Assembly (NCBI RefSeq): GCF_023856365.1
Contig: NC_064540.1
Coordinates: 5,944,001-6,008,000, forward strand
Reading direction: 5' to 3'
Length of the DNA: 64,000 bases
Source of the DNA: Brienomyrus brachyistius
Taxonomy: Eukaryota; Chordata; Actinopteri; Osteoglossiformes; Mormyridae
Position numbers and translations under genes: made by a program. A model generated the notes under the pieces. It made no database searches. It was not told the origin of the DNA and saw only the letters and a program-made list of their open reading frames with translations. Positions within the stretch are counted from its first letter, which is position 1, and each line of letters opens with the position of its first letter. This document shows, in pieces, positions 39,272 through 50,734 of the stretch.

Positions 39272-39499
39272 CCTAAGAAACAGCGTTACAGCATAAGAAT
39301 AGCTCCATTGTACGTTCGTCTCCAGTGTCATGTGATCGAGTATGCCATAGACTGGCAGGATGAGCAGCCAATCGCAGAGAAACACTCCCTCGAAAGAAGG
39401 CATATGGTCATGCGTGTGGTCACCAATCAGCTCGATATACTCCTTGTGGCAGGTCTGGCCTGGGTGTTTGTCCGTGAACTTGATGTTTTCTTTGCGAAA
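39272..39499 (-). CDS. Unidentified candidate exon (76 codons, phase 0-0)
   Basis: A pyrimidine-rich acceptor (TTACTCCTCTAG) opens a 76-codon frame starting FRKENIKFTDKHPGQTCHKE and going on to YIELIGDHTHDHMPSFEGVF. It stays open through an AGG/GTAATC donor and to a stop at 39188. The mix of residues looks protein-like, but I cannot match it to a family. The opposite strand is also open here (39209-39511), so this is uncertain. Upstream, strong minus-strand donors at 40354-40359 (after an ATG at 40377-40379) and 40051-40057 hint at a minus transcript. Confidence 0.25.
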
Positions 39500-40994
39500 C
39501 TAGAGGAGTAAGCATAAGGGGATGTGGTGATGTGGCGTGATGATGAGTTTGTTCCAGGCCAATATCATGGGTACAATGAGGCACTGAGGACCTCTGTTGT
39601 CTATAACAGCATGGAAAAACCCACAGTGCAAAACCTCTGCTGCAAACATGCAGAATTGCATGTCTTGGCTTCAAAGAACTGATATTTCCAACTAAAATCC
39701 ATCTTTAATTTAGCCAAGTATCAGCTCGTTGAAGCGTTTAAGGGGGCATACCCTGAAATCTCCAGACACAAAGGCATTGTTTCTGGTATAAATGGGAAAA
39801 AAAACAGGCTCTCACTGTTCCACAGCCAATTGTACCCCTCCTCGATCCCCCTCCCAGCAACATCACCTCCTCCTTCATTGAAATTCAGCCTGGCACTCAG
39901 ACGGTGCCCATTCCTTGGCACCGATCTCTGAGAAAGAGAATACAAGCGTCAGTCGTCTCCGCCGGGGCTACCGTCGTTGTGGTGGCCGCCAGAGCCCCGT
40001 TGTTCCGCCGAGGACAGTCACCGGCTTGTTCATAGGTATCGTTCCATGTTTACTCACTGCAGTCGGCGTTTCTGCTTCATATCTTGACCGTTTGACCATC
40101 GGCCATCTAGAAATGTGCCAGCGGTCACGTATTTGCTTTCCAAGTGGGGGAGGGGATCTGCAGGGCGGCTGTCCAGCAATCCAACATGAATTACGAGAAC
40201 TTGGAGAAGGACCTGTCAGGGTCTCTCCCTTGTTTCACTGGGACAACGGAGCAGGGCTAGTGGCACGTGTTAAGGGCGTTCGCGTGAGGGAGCCGAAGCG
40301 AGGTAGAAAGCTGCAGAGAACCGTCGCTGTGGTCTTCAGTTTGCCAGCAGATTGCTCACCTTGTAAGACAAGATGCCATTGTGGCGTGATTGACACCCCC
40401 CCTCCACCCCCGGCCCCCCGCCCAGGGGCTAGGCTGAAATTACTGTTAATTTATCTATATATATTTTAGTTATTTTATTTTCTGTTCATGCATGTTTTTG
40501 GGAGTTTTTGCAGAGTCTTTGGGATGGAATGTTTCACGGGGCCTGGCTTTTTGCCAGTTGTGTGAGAAAGGTCTTCTCTACACCATTAACATGCACATGG
40601 GCCACGGAACTGGGGCAGGGGAGCGTGCGAGTGACCTTCAGAGTATCATTAAGAATGCCGCGAGGAACAATCGTGAAAAAATTACCTACAGATAATTTAA
40701 TCTAAACCTATGAAACTTTGTTAATAAAATATGCCTATGTTTTTAAAAACAAAATTGCTTATATTTCAGTTTTTTAAAAGCAAAACATGACTTTATGCCC
40801 CCCTGCCTCCCCTTTGCCACCCCCCCCCCCATTCAGAAGCCACAGTCACAGATATTTTGTTTCAGATTGTCTTGGTTTTAATACCCGATAAGTTCTACAT
40901 AAGCAGTTTTTAGTGATGATTCACCATGCAGATTGCATGATCATGCTAAATAAATGTGTCTGAAGTTCTCCTGCATTTGTGCTAAAGAAGTCTG

Positions 40995-41028
40995 TCCATC
41001 CATCCATCCATCCATCCATCCATCCATC
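40995..41028. repeat. (CATC)n microsatellite
   Basis: Eight CATC units. Smaller CATC arrays lie at 21005-21030, 25860-25915 and 47558-47586. Confidence 0.98.
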
Positions 41029-42211
41029 TTCTAATCTCTTATACTGGTCCAGCTTAAATATGGCTGAAACACCTGACCTCATCCTTAATATTTACATAAA
41101 CAGAACAGCAATGAAGGATTTTGGTTAGTGTGAATTTTTGTTACAATTTAAGAAGAACTGGAGTAGAAACCAAAAATGTACCCCTTCAGCATTTGAACAG
41201 CATAATAACGTGCTATACTCTGTAAAATGACCGGCGAGCACTTTCGAGCAGAACAGACAATGCGAAAGGTGTTTAATGATGTCACTCCCTATAAGGAGCT
41301 CTGGGAGGGCGAATCAGTGACATGTGACATGGAGACCTAATTTAGGCACCTTATTTGAGGAGCGGAGATGGTTTTAACAAATGGTGGGAGGAGAGAAAAC
41401 AAAAGGCCATTTCAGTGTCAGCATGAGGGAAAGCAAAACAGGCATCTTTTCATGGTAGGAACGCAACAGAGCATATTCTTACGCACTATAAGTCCTGCCC
41501 CCTCCAATTCAGCCTTTGCTCAAATATCTCTCCATCACACCTTTCTTGGTGACCTGGAGGACATGCAACTCAAGCTTATTACTCATTTCCTTGTTCTTTC
41601 TTTCTTTAACAGTTTTCTCTTTAAACCCTGCATCTTACCCTAATGTCCCACTTTTATTAAAGCATCCTTTTAAGAGGACCCCTCTCGCAGTCGTCCGACT
41701 TTCTGCCTGCGCGGAAACCTGACGCGGTGCTTTGTATACTTATCTGTGGTCGCGTTCATACCGGCAAAGGGATGCCGCGCAGAACAGGAAGCGAGCTCAG
41801 CAAAACACTTCCTGTTAACACCACTAGTGTGGCCCAGGGCAGAGATCGTTCGTAATTCGCAAGCCGACATAACAGCCTCTTACTGAATCATCAGGTTCGA
41901 AAGGTTGCTTTGTGAGGCCTCGCAATTAATTCTCAAACTGGTCCTTCTTGACGGGCCACAAATGAACGAAGCCACAGCTTAGAGGGAAAAAAGTCGTTTT
42001 GGTCATCGCTGATGGACCGCAGGCTTTGTCACCACTTTGAAAGGGTGCTTAAGAGTGTCTGAAATAGGGTTTGAGATTGTTATAAGTCCTTTAATAAAGG
42101 CTGTCTCACCAAAATGTGACCAGATATGATGAGCACCTTCCTGTAAGTCTACTACACCAGCAGAATATGAAATATGAAAATTCTTTGATCCATAATAACC
42201 ACTGTGCCATG

Positions 42212-42212
<1 letters not shown>

Positions 42213-42288
<76 letters not shown>
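42213..42288. repeat. (TA)n microsatellite
   Basis: About 37 uninterrupted TA units. Long Tyr/Ile frames on both strands come from this. Confidence 0.99.
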
Positions 42289-42290
<2 letters not shown>

Positions 42291-42331
42291 GTATATATTT
42301 CAAACCTATGGATTTCTCTGTTATGATCAAT

Positions 42332-42427
42332 TCATGTCTGCCGTTTGACCACAGCCTTCAGCAGGAGAAGCAGCAGGAAAAAGATGACGATGATGCTGGT
42401 GATGAAGATGATGATGTCATCTGCCAT
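42332..42427 (-). CDS. Candidate 31-aa single-pass membrane micropeptide
   Basis: An ATG in context CACACATGG opens a 31-codon frame ending in TGA. Reading: MADD, a run of about 19 Ile/Phe/Val/Leu residues (including FITSIIVIFF and six Leu), then KAVVKRQT. A short acidic N-terminus, one hydrophobic helix and a basic C-terminus fit a type I-like or tail-anchored micropeptide, and the length equals sarcolipin, but I see no similarity to it or to phospholamban. The plus strand reads as an Asp/Glu-rich frame; which strand, if either, is translated cannot be told. It could be low-complexity chance (GAT repeats). Confidence 0.25.
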   Translation of the reverse strand: MADDIIIFITSIIVIFFLLLLLLKAVVKRQT

Positions 42428-42964
42428 GTGTGTCACCAAAGGTCTGGCCTTAGCTGACCGTACAAGTAAAGTTTCAAAACGGCGTCGCAGGTTTTCGCTG
42501 GACCATCACTCCTCACAATCTGACGCTGCGTCTGTCTGACTTGCCCCAACATTTTCATCTCCCTCTCCGAAACCCTCCCCCCCACCCCGCCAGAGGATTT
42601 CACATCTGCATGTGTGCTGCTTTGGAGAGCGACTGATTCTCGCAGATCTGAGCATTAGGGGAAGAATATGGTGTCTCCACACCCTGTTGCTTCCAGGCCA
42701 ACGGGCACATGAAAAAGCCATTTGTTCCCAGTCTCGAAGCAGATCTGCGTGCCATAAAGCAGTAGAAACAGGTGTGTCTTCGTGCTGGTGAGTTGCTTAG
42801 AAAAAGTTTTCTTTATTTTGTAGTGTGAAACATGACAAAGGATCCCGTTATCAGTCTTTACTAGGACTCTTTTTTTAGTCCAGTCAGTAACACAGTAATT
42901 GTTCGTACCTCAGCATAATCTGCCATCCAGTTGCTTAGAAATAAAATCTATATACCCAGACTGC

Positions 42965-43150
42965 TAACATACATTAATTTAGCAGATGCTTTCATCCGAA
43001 GTGAGAAAGAAGGGAAACAGAGTAGGATCAAAGAGTGAAGTCTGCTTCTCTCTGAAGGAATTAAGGGCTAAGGGCCTTCCTTGCTTAACAGCCCAGAGGT
43101 GGCATCACTCTGCGAGCCCTGGGATTTGAACCAGTAACCTATAGGACATC
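42965..43150 (-). mobile_element. tRNA-derived SINE, minus orientation
   Basis: Same core as the copy near 29.75 kb (TTTAGCAGATGCTTTCATCC), ending with GGGATTTGAACCAGTAACC, the reverse of a tRNA B box. Confidence 0.65.
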
Positions 43151-43309
43151 ATAGTATTTCTTCAGAGGTAGACTGAGTCTGTGAACCAAGTAATTCATGC
43201 AGGGTTTCACAATGACGGTTTCGACTGTGAATCTTAGATTCAGAAAATTTGGGCACATGAGTGTCACTATAAGAAACATGAGAAGAAGCACTGAATAGTT
43301 TATTTTGTT

Positions 43310-43490
43310 TTAGCATTGCTGTCTCATGTCTTCATAATTTGAGTTTGAATCCCACTCCAGACTTTGCATGTTCTCCTCCTATTAGGTGCGTTTCTTCCCA
43401 CATACAGCTAGACGCATTGGCATTGCTAAATTCCCCATGCGTCGCCTGACATAGATTGGCAAACCGCCCAGGGTATACCCCAAGCTTATG
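43310..43490 (+). repeat. SINE/LINE-tail family copy
   Basis: GCATGTTCTCCTCCTATTAG, CTTCCCACATACAGCTAGAC and CAGGGTATACCCC follow the family order. Confidence 0.55.
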
Positions 43491-44099
43491 TTATGTTATG
43501 TGCTGGGACATGCTCTGGGCATTATCTCGCGTGACAAGAACCCTGCATAGCGGTTTGTTTACTCAGTCACTCACAGGTGCTCAGAGAGTAGAAGAACATG
43601 CTACATGCAAGCTCTGCTTCATTCATTGTGCTCCCTAAACTGTGACTGGCCATATAAGTGACCAAGTGAAATCCTTACTGTACATTCTTAGCAAAAACCC
43701 CATAATGCATTGCTGCTCTGTTATTTTGGTCGTGCAAGAACAAATTGGTTTGGAGGGAGGTGTTTTTTTTTGATCACATGCTATTTATGCTATAATTAAT
43801 AACGTCTGCTGCTATATCTAGCATCTAGGTACAGTCTCAGTGTGCGTAGGGAAATGGTTAATGACGGTTATTCCTCTTCTTAAGAATGAAGAAACGGATC
43901 GCAGCCAGCGTGTTGCTGAAGTGATTTCGCCCACCTTAACCTCCATTTTGGCGTGACTTCTGCACTCAGTCATTAACTGTGCTTAAGTGCGGCCTTGTTT
44001 GCCCAACCACGCATAAGTGTGTCAGTGTGGTGTCAGCTTCTGGCAACCTCCAGTGCCATGTGGATGGGAGATGACTTGCTAGTTGAATATTGTTTGGAT

Positions 44100-44260
44100 G
44101 AGATTAGGATTTGGCGATTCAGAGATACCAGTTAGTCCAGCTGGAGCCTGAAACGCACCTTCATAGCAGAGGTAGACCATGCAGGCTCCACACGCAGAGG
44201 AGGTGGGACTTGAACCCCCGACCCTGGCTTTGAAGTTTGGTGCTTTTCAATCTGAGTGCC
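44100..44260 (-). repeat. SINE/LINE-tail family copy, reverse
   Basis: CAGGCTCCACACGCAGAGGA then GACTTGAACCCCCGACCC is the reverse of the family's gene-like head. Confidence 0.5.
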
Positions 44261-45645
44261 AGCTGTCTGTTTCTGTGTGATCAGCCTCTATGATCAATCT
44301 CTTTCAGCGTCGCAGCGGCAACCACAGAAGTATGAATTCTTCTCTGTTGAATCATTTTCTGATATTCTAACTCTCAGACCATTCCTGGGTTCTCTCCGGA
44401 TCACTGTGCCACGTCCAGGAAGCAGGTATACAGACGTTAATTGTATACTGCATTCCTGGGTTTTGTATCACCATGCATCCGGGTGTTAAAGTTACAGCAG
44501 GGTTCCTGGGGAATCTAAGCCGAGCTCCAGGTCTCGCCTCCAGAGCACCGCTGGTCAATCCCACTCCTCCCCTGTCCACATTCTCCACTTTTTCCCCAAG
44601 AGAGTCTCTCCCTGGCCCTTCAGATGGGGCCTTTGCTCAGCAGACCAGTGGCTCAAGCTCTCCAAAGCAGCTGAAAGCGGCCATTTTGTGTCACACTCGT
44701 TTCCTGCTGGGCCTTGGGCAGGCTAATGCTAGCTTGTGCGGGCAGCTGGGGGAAGCCCTGTTTTAATGCGGCTATTTTTTTCAGACGGCTAAACAGAGAG
44801 CATCCGCTGGGCCGCAGGCCTGGAACCGGCCCAGTCTGTGACAAAAACAGACAGTAATTCCTGGCAGGGCCCCGGGAAGCTCATCTGTGTATCGTACCAA
44901 TGAGCTCCGCCTTGGACTTGCCTGAGTTAGCGCTTCGTTTTTCTTAGCGGCGGTTTTTATTTTATGGATATTCTTCCGCCATTTTCACCACTTGCAGTAT
45001 TCATGACTGATGCGCTGCAGCAGCGGATTTTGTTCCTGCCTTGGTCCTTAATGATTCCTTTATCCTCTTGATATACATAATCCTGCCCTTCCAGCTCATG
45101 CATTTTCTATACGAGGGCCACGGTGTCAATCTATACTCACAAAAGACAGAGAGTAACCTTGGGGAAAATTCTTGCAATTTTCTTTTCCAGGGCAGCTTGC
45201 AGGATGGTTCTGGATGCTGAACTGAAAACCGGTCCCTTTATTACTATTTTTTGGCAAAATATTCCTGGTTTTGCCTGGAGGCGTCGTTTCGAATAAGCAG
45301 ATGCACGGTGTGCGGCTCTGTGGGTGCGTTCTCCGGGGATTAGAACCATGCAGGATCTGGATTTAAACTCAGCTAACTCCTTCTGGCAGTAAAAGAAAAA
45401 AAACAGATCTTCTTCTTCCTCCAGCCTTTTTCGACACCGGAGCTATCAAACCGTGCCACCTAGCATGACTCTCGCACGTGCGTCACACGATTCTAACCAT
45501 GAGGTCTGGCATTCGGAGTCGTGGCCGGGTTCCCTGCTGGAATCAGGGATGGGGTTTGTATTTCTCTAACCATCTCCTTACCTCTTCCTTCACAGGGACC
45601 CTGACTTCCTGCTTCAGCTAGCTGCCCCTGACAACCCTGTCCTTG

Positions 45646-45730
45646 AGGCTGAGGTAGTAGATTGAATAGTTGTGGAGCTTCTATAAGGCCTCCCTCTGAA
45701 ATAACTATGCAATCTACTGGCTTTGCTAAG
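45646..45730 (+). ncRNA. let-7: let-7 family microRNA hairpin (let-7k type)
   Basis: The 5p mature sequence occupies 45650-45671 and has seed GAGGTAG. It differs from let-7f only at nucleotide 16 (A instead of T), matching chicken let-7k as I recall it. The 3p arm is about 45705-45726 (starts CTATGCAATC) and pairs with the 5p arm except for one A-G mismatch at the variant position. let-7 represses proliferation and pluripotency mRNAs. It lies 392 bp upstream of a second let-7 hairpin, probably in one primary transcript. Confidence 0.95.
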
Positions 45731-45867
45731 AGGACAGCCGCATCGTCGTGCCCCCCCAGCGATGAAGGGAAGAAACCCTGGGCTCTATATTTCACACCAC
45801 CTGCCTTTCATCAACTTCCCCCATCTTCCATACGTAGCTGTTATGAAAGAAATATTGAGAGATTCAC

Positions 45868-45985
45868 CTCCATGATAATGCACATATATTAGCGCAGTTA
45901 CCATTCATGTCATTTGGTAGCCCCTACATGATCATGCACATATATTAGCACAGCTATCATTTTCCCATTGGACACCCCCTAGATG
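45868..45985 (+). repeat. Imperfect tandem duplication between the two let-7 hairpins
   Basis: Two diverged copies of about 60 bp, both holding GCACATATATTAGC and ending in CCCCTA. They sit in the spacer between the let-7 precursors. Confidence 0.6.
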
Positions 45986-46036
45986 ATCGACGCTTCTCCC
46001 AACATTGGTGGATCATGCTGCCCTGCTGTGTCCCTG

Positions 46037-46123
46037 CAGAGTGAGGTAGTAGGTTGTATAGTTTGGTGGAATGAATCACATCCTTTTCAGGAGATAACTA
46101 TACAGTCTATTGCCTTCCCTGAG
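46037..46123 (+). ncRNA. let-7: let-7 family microRNA hairpin (let-7a/let-7j type)
   Basis: The 5p mature sequence at 46042-46063 is identical to let-7a (seed GAGGTAG, ending TTGTATAGTT). The 3p arm at about 46098-46119 begins CTATACAGTC and pairs well with it. Chicken has a let-7j/let-7k pair whose two mature forms look like these two, so this is probably the fish counterpart. I saw no miR-99/100 or miR-125 sequence nearby. Confidence 0.96.
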
Positions 46124-46379
46124 AGACACGATGTCTGCAGGTTGCGTTTGAATGTGGTAGTTCTGATTCCGGAAGGACGCGAGCCATGGCAGTGTGGGAA
46201 TTATAGGTGTACTGATATTTCGATATTAGCTGCAAAGCATACAGTCACAACAAAAATGGCTTGAACATCTCAAGGAATGCTTGTCTTGTTTATGTTTGCT
46301 TGTTTATGCAAAATAAATAAATATAATTAAGCTACATGTAAATCAGTGTCATTGATGCTGTAAGCTCTGCAATGGACTG

Positions 46380-46495
46380 CAACTGCAGTGGCTTATGCAC
46401 GTGCTGCTTGGGATAAAGTCTAGGTCCCCCTGGGATGCTGACCTGGATAAAGAGGTAGGATGGATGGATGGAAGGATGGATGGATGGCAGGATGA
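46380..46495 (+). repeat. SINE/LINE-tail fragment with GGAT microsatellite
   Basis: GACCTGGATAAAGAGGTAGG runs into GGATGGATGGAAGGATGGAT, the typical tail and microsatellite seed. Confidence 0.5.
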
Positions 46496-46699
46496 CACCA
46501 CAAACTCAGCGTAAAAGAACCGATCAAATAATGAACAATTAATCCTGATGCACAGACGTACACTGTATGTAAAGTTCCAGGCTATTTACAATCTGCTTAA
46601 GACTGCAGTGGCACAAGGTTAGCATCATTAAACACAGCTGTCTCTACATACCACATTAGGGTATAGAAAACACACACATCCATCTCCCATGACTGCTCT

Positions 46700-46915
46700 G
46701 CCAGTACCTGGTCGTGGTGAATGAATAGAGCCAGTCAGGGTACATTCTGTCCCAGGGCATATACATGCAGACACTCACACATTGTGGGTAATGCAGAGCC
46801 CAAATTCACCAAACTGGGAGGAACAGAAACCCCCCTGAAGATCAGGTATAACAGGCAATCTAATCCCCATCTATGGAGCACGAATCACCAGTGCTAACTG
46901 CTGTGCTGCTCTTAT
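46700..46915 (-). repeat. SINE/LINE-tail family copy, reverse
   Basis: GCAGACACTCACACATTGTG, CCAAACTGGGAGGAACAGAA ACCC and CAGTGCTAACTGCTGTGCTG are in the reverse family order. Confidence 0.5.
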
Positions 46916-46994
46916 TTCTGACATGCATCGATGTAATAATATAGCCAAAAAACTCTGCCTCTACTTTTTGATAAATTAGGGGATTAGTAATATC

Positions 46995-47100
46995 CCTCTA
47001 TCCATTTTCCGTACCTGCGTGTCCCATGCAGGGTCGCGGGGGGTCTGGAGCCTATCCTATCCCGGACACTGCGGGCGTAAGGCAGGACAGGTCGCCAACC
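46995..47100 (+). repeat. GGTCTGGAGCCTATCC-type fish repeat
   Basis: CCATTTTCCGTACCTGCGTG, GGGTCTGGAGCCTATCC and CCGGACACTGCGGGCGTAAG match a widespread teleost repeat. Confidence 0.55.
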
Positions 47101-48394
47101 CGGAATCTGTAACACATCTTTTTACTTTAAATACAAATGTGAATCTGTGGGAGAAAAGGATTAATGTTTCGTACGTTCCATGGCCAAATGTCCAAACTCG
47201 TGGCTGCAGGTTCGCAGTTGTAATTCGTGGCTTCAGACCATTCAAGCCACAAAAACACAAAGAGAAGAAGTTCAAAAGTACCAAAAACAAATCTGCACAG
47301 CTCACCCAATATTCCATGATGTCAGCACTTCAAAAAACGAGCCGGTTAGGTGTCAGGCGTGGCATCAGTACAGGAAGTCTGTTTGTATCCCCCAGCATGC
47401 TTTGGGGTCATCAGGTTTCTTAGGGTTTGGCAGCTATATGTCAAAGCTCTGTAATATCTGACAGAACAACCACTCCTGTGCCTGCATGTATCAAATTCAC
47501 CCTAGTCCAATATTTGTTGTCGTTTTTGTAGCTGAAGGGGGTTCAACACTGCAGGATCCATCCATCCATCGATCCATCCATCCATCTTGCAGTCACTTGG
47601 CCCTAGTTAGAGTTGCGGGAAAATCCTCTTTGTCCAAACATCATACCTCAGATGATACCTTAACATTTTGAGCAAGCCTGGTTTTTCCATTTAAGATGGA
47701 AAACGATCCATTTCTCTTCCTCTGGTGCCAACGCTGCAGACTCCTGAGAAGATTCCTACAAGACATTGAAGAAAAAGAAACAGCTGTAGCTCTCCTTCAG
47801 GCTAACTTCAGTGAACCCCAACACTTTACAGGAGTGTACTGTAGCTGATTAGCACAGACGATCACAGACCTTTCTGGGTTGCAGAGAAGAAGCTTCGGAC
47901 TGATGACATAGTCACTAGATTCCATAGCCTTACAATCGTATGTCAGCCCATACAATCTGCCTCTCTTGCCCAACTATCCTGAAATATGACAAATTCCTTA
48001 AATTAGGTATGAGATGACTTCGTTAGAGGCTACATCATAGACATTAAAGATGGCATGTTAATGTTTACATTGGACACCTAATGCAGCATTCGGCAAATTG
48101 CATTTACTGTACCTAAAACTGCTTATTAATGGGGAAAAAAATGGTGAAAGTTGCATTGCCTTGTGGTTTTCATGGCCAGCTGGACACAACGGTTAATGCA
48201 GTAAATCAAGTTTGCGCATTTAAATAATGACATCATTAATAATAGGACTGTTTAATTAAGTGGATTATCCTGACTGCTGGCTCAAAACGGCTGGATGAGA
48301 TACTCCTGAAAAAAAACAAAAATACAATCATGAAAATAAACATTCTTTTGCTTTAGTCCTGTTAGGGCCTTTTCTCATCAAAGGTTGCCTGCTT

Positions 48395-48436
48395 TGTTAC
48401 TTGTCGCTTTCAGGTACCAGCGTTTGAACTTTATAC

Positions 48437-48479
<43 letters not shown>

Positions 48480-48735
48480 TATATATATAAATACATATAA
48501 ACGTAAATGAAGGACACATTGAAACACTTGCCAAATTGCCCGTAGGTGTGCATGTATGCGAGTGAATAGTGTTTAAGTGACAGTGCCCTGTGATGGGTTG
48601 TCCCCCCCATCCCACTTCCCAGGTTGTTCCCCTGCCTTGTGCCCATAGCCTCTGGGATAGGCCCCGGACCCCCCCTGTGACCCTGAATATGACAATGGTT
48701 TCAGAAAATGGATGGATGGGTTGGATGGAATGACA
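48395..48735 (+). repeat. SINE/LINE-tail family copy with TA/CA tracts
   Basis: (TA)n(CA)n at about 48436-48490, GCCCTGTGATGGGTTGTCCC, GGGATAGGCCCCGGACCC and AATGGATGGATGGG. Confidence 0.6.
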
Positions 48736-49916
48736 TGTTGTGTCCACATTTTAATATCGGGTTTCCACAGCCACAGATTTTTAAAAATGTAATAAAGCTC
48801 CACTGAGACTCCGGGTTTTGGCAAATAAGAAGGCAGATTTCACAGCGCCATGTCTTAAATTATATACATGTATACACTATTTATTTGCTTGTTCATTAAT
48901 TTAATAGACTCTTCTATCCAAGGTGACAAGTGAAGACCCTAAGTCACTGAGCCTAACGTGACACAGATAAGCGTTAAACTGACTCTCTGGCAATACAATG
49001 TGTTCCCATTGGTTGTATTTTTTGAATTGACAAGTTCAAACAGATAAAAACATAAGAATTTGTTTTATGGGAATAATAAGAATGAAAAAGTCAAACTTTT
49101 ATGGGTTGTCAAACGATCAGCTTACACTAATGAATGCTGTTGATTTTATTTCAGTTGTATGTCAGCATGTGCTGTCTTCTTGTTAATGTGGGTTGATGTT
49201 AGTCACGGGTAAAACGTGGGCATAGTTTGTTTGACTATTAAAGACCGACCCCTGCGGCCGTTCGTATTGTATATGCTCTTGTCGGCTATGGGTGTGATTT
49301 TCGTGAAGCATATGCCATCTAGTGGTAAAAGTGATACATGCTTTTCAGAAGCACACAAGGTTTTTTTTGTTGTTGTCGTCGTCGTTTTTTTTAAATACAT
49401 TTATACATTTCACAGACAAGCTGCTGTGAAATATACCTTCTCTTCAACATAATCCATAGTCACTTTAGTTAAAAAAAAGATATTACAATTTAAAAAATCT
49501 GTTTCTGTGGAAACCTAATATTAACTAACGGACACTACGCGTCATTCATTCTTTCACTTTTTATCCTCGTTTGAAACTTAGTAAGTTGGGGACTTCGTTT
49601 TCTGCGGCTCCTCGAGTCCCACTGGCGTTTCTGCTTTCTCCGGGCAGTGGCAGAATCCATGCAGTACGCTTCATTGACCTGTAGATGGCGCTAAAGCCAC
49701 AGACAGAGAATTTGCATCGGGGACCATGCTTCCCAAGCAGGAATGACGGCAGAAAGCAGGAAACAGATAATTATCACTGTCATTCATGCCCAAACCCAAT
49801 GTCCACATTCTTGGACTTTGAGGCACATTCCCTTAAGGTCTTAGGGCTCTACCACTCTCAAATCGTCAAGTGCATAACAACTATCTTTCAGACATTTTGT
49901 GCCCATTATAATTGAC

Positions 49917-50110
49917 ATTTTATTGATCCCCATAAGGAAATTCTCTTTACACCTCCCACAGACTTGCTTTCCAGTAGGTGAGGGTAAGCTGACTGCGAAG
50001 GACAGTCACCCATAGCCGTAATCAAGGAGCTGCAGGTATGCCGACGTTGCACTTGAACCAGCGACCTTCCGATCACAGGCATAGAGGCTCAGCCACACGC
50101 GGCACCGGAG
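49917..50110 (-). mobile_element. tRNA-derived SINE, minus orientation
   Basis: TTTATTGATCCCCATAAGGA is the tail, and TTGAACCAGCGACCTTCCGA then GGCTCAGCCACACGCGGC is the tRNA-like head in reverse. Confidence 0.65.
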
Positions 50111-50266
50111 GCTTGCTGTATGCCTTGCTCATGCCTGGGGACCCCCTCCCCCACATTTTCCGACTGCGTACAGGTCGCTGACTGGCTGTTAAGTGCACCA
50201 ACGCATGGGCTATTTGCACACGGAAACACTGCTCCCACTAAAAGACACACTATTCTCGCACACCAT

Positions 50267-50419
50267 TTAATCAAAATACAAACTAACTAAGACTGCAGCC
50301 ACGCCACCAAAATCCTTTATCAAATACCTGGTCATAAAACCCATTGCACCTCTGCTGGCATTTTCTCTTTTTCGTTTTTCTCTCCTTTTCTGAGCAGCTG
50401 ACTTTTGCCGACTTGCCAT
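50267..50419 (-). pseudogene. Possible N-terminal fragment of a hAT/ZMYM-type transposase
   Basis: A 50-residue frame starts with MASRQKSAAQKRREKRKREN, then GFMTRYLIK. A basic start followed by a short F/Y-L-K block is typical of hAT-derived proteins. Nothing further downstream is recognisable. Confidence 0.35.
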
Positions 50420-50701
50420 CTTGACAGCTGAGTGGAGGGAGGAGGGGTGACTAAATATTATACTTTGATCCTCATCATGGCGTGACAGAACAAACCCTTT
50501 TTTGCATTATAGGGAGGGAAAGTAACATTTTCTTTGACCACTTTGTCAAAGAAAATCAAGAAGATAATTTTTTTTTAAAGTTTTTATGTGATTCACAAAC
50601 ACTATATAATTTTTCACAAATGTGTGAAATCATTAGACAAATGATTCCAGAAAATAATTTAAAGATTAGAAGATCCTTTTGGGTCCCCCTTGCCCCAGGA
50701 C

Positions 50702-50732
50702 TAACCTGGTAACCTGGTAACCTGGTAACCTA
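50702..50732. repeat. 8-bp tandem repeat TAACCTGG
   Basis: Nearly four units immediately 5' of the truncated Tc1 copy; possibly a trace of its insertion. Confidence 0.9.
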
Positions 50733-50734
50733 GG

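Larger units (their letters stand above)
40700..45600. other. Region upstream of the let-7 pair
   Basis: AT-rich with microsatellites and SINE copies. The plus-strand frame 44473-44766 and other frames have no recognisable domain. If the let-7 pair is made from the 34-35 kb promoter, this is intron of its primary transcript. Confidence 0.35.

Noticed and set aside
39915..40469. 184-residue plus-strand frame
   Set aside because: No recognisable domain, ends in a poly-Pro artefact from a C-rich tract; composition does not look coding.
40487..40690. Zinc-finger-like sequence (CQLCEKGLLYTINMHMGHG)
   Set aside because: Only one Cys-x2-Cys with poorly spaced His, no repeat of the finger and no conserved linker; probably chance.
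42116..42457. Tyr-Ile repeat frames and acidic Asp/Glu frame
   Set aside because: Product of the (TA)n tract and a GAT-rich stretch; no gene model supports the plus-strand reading.
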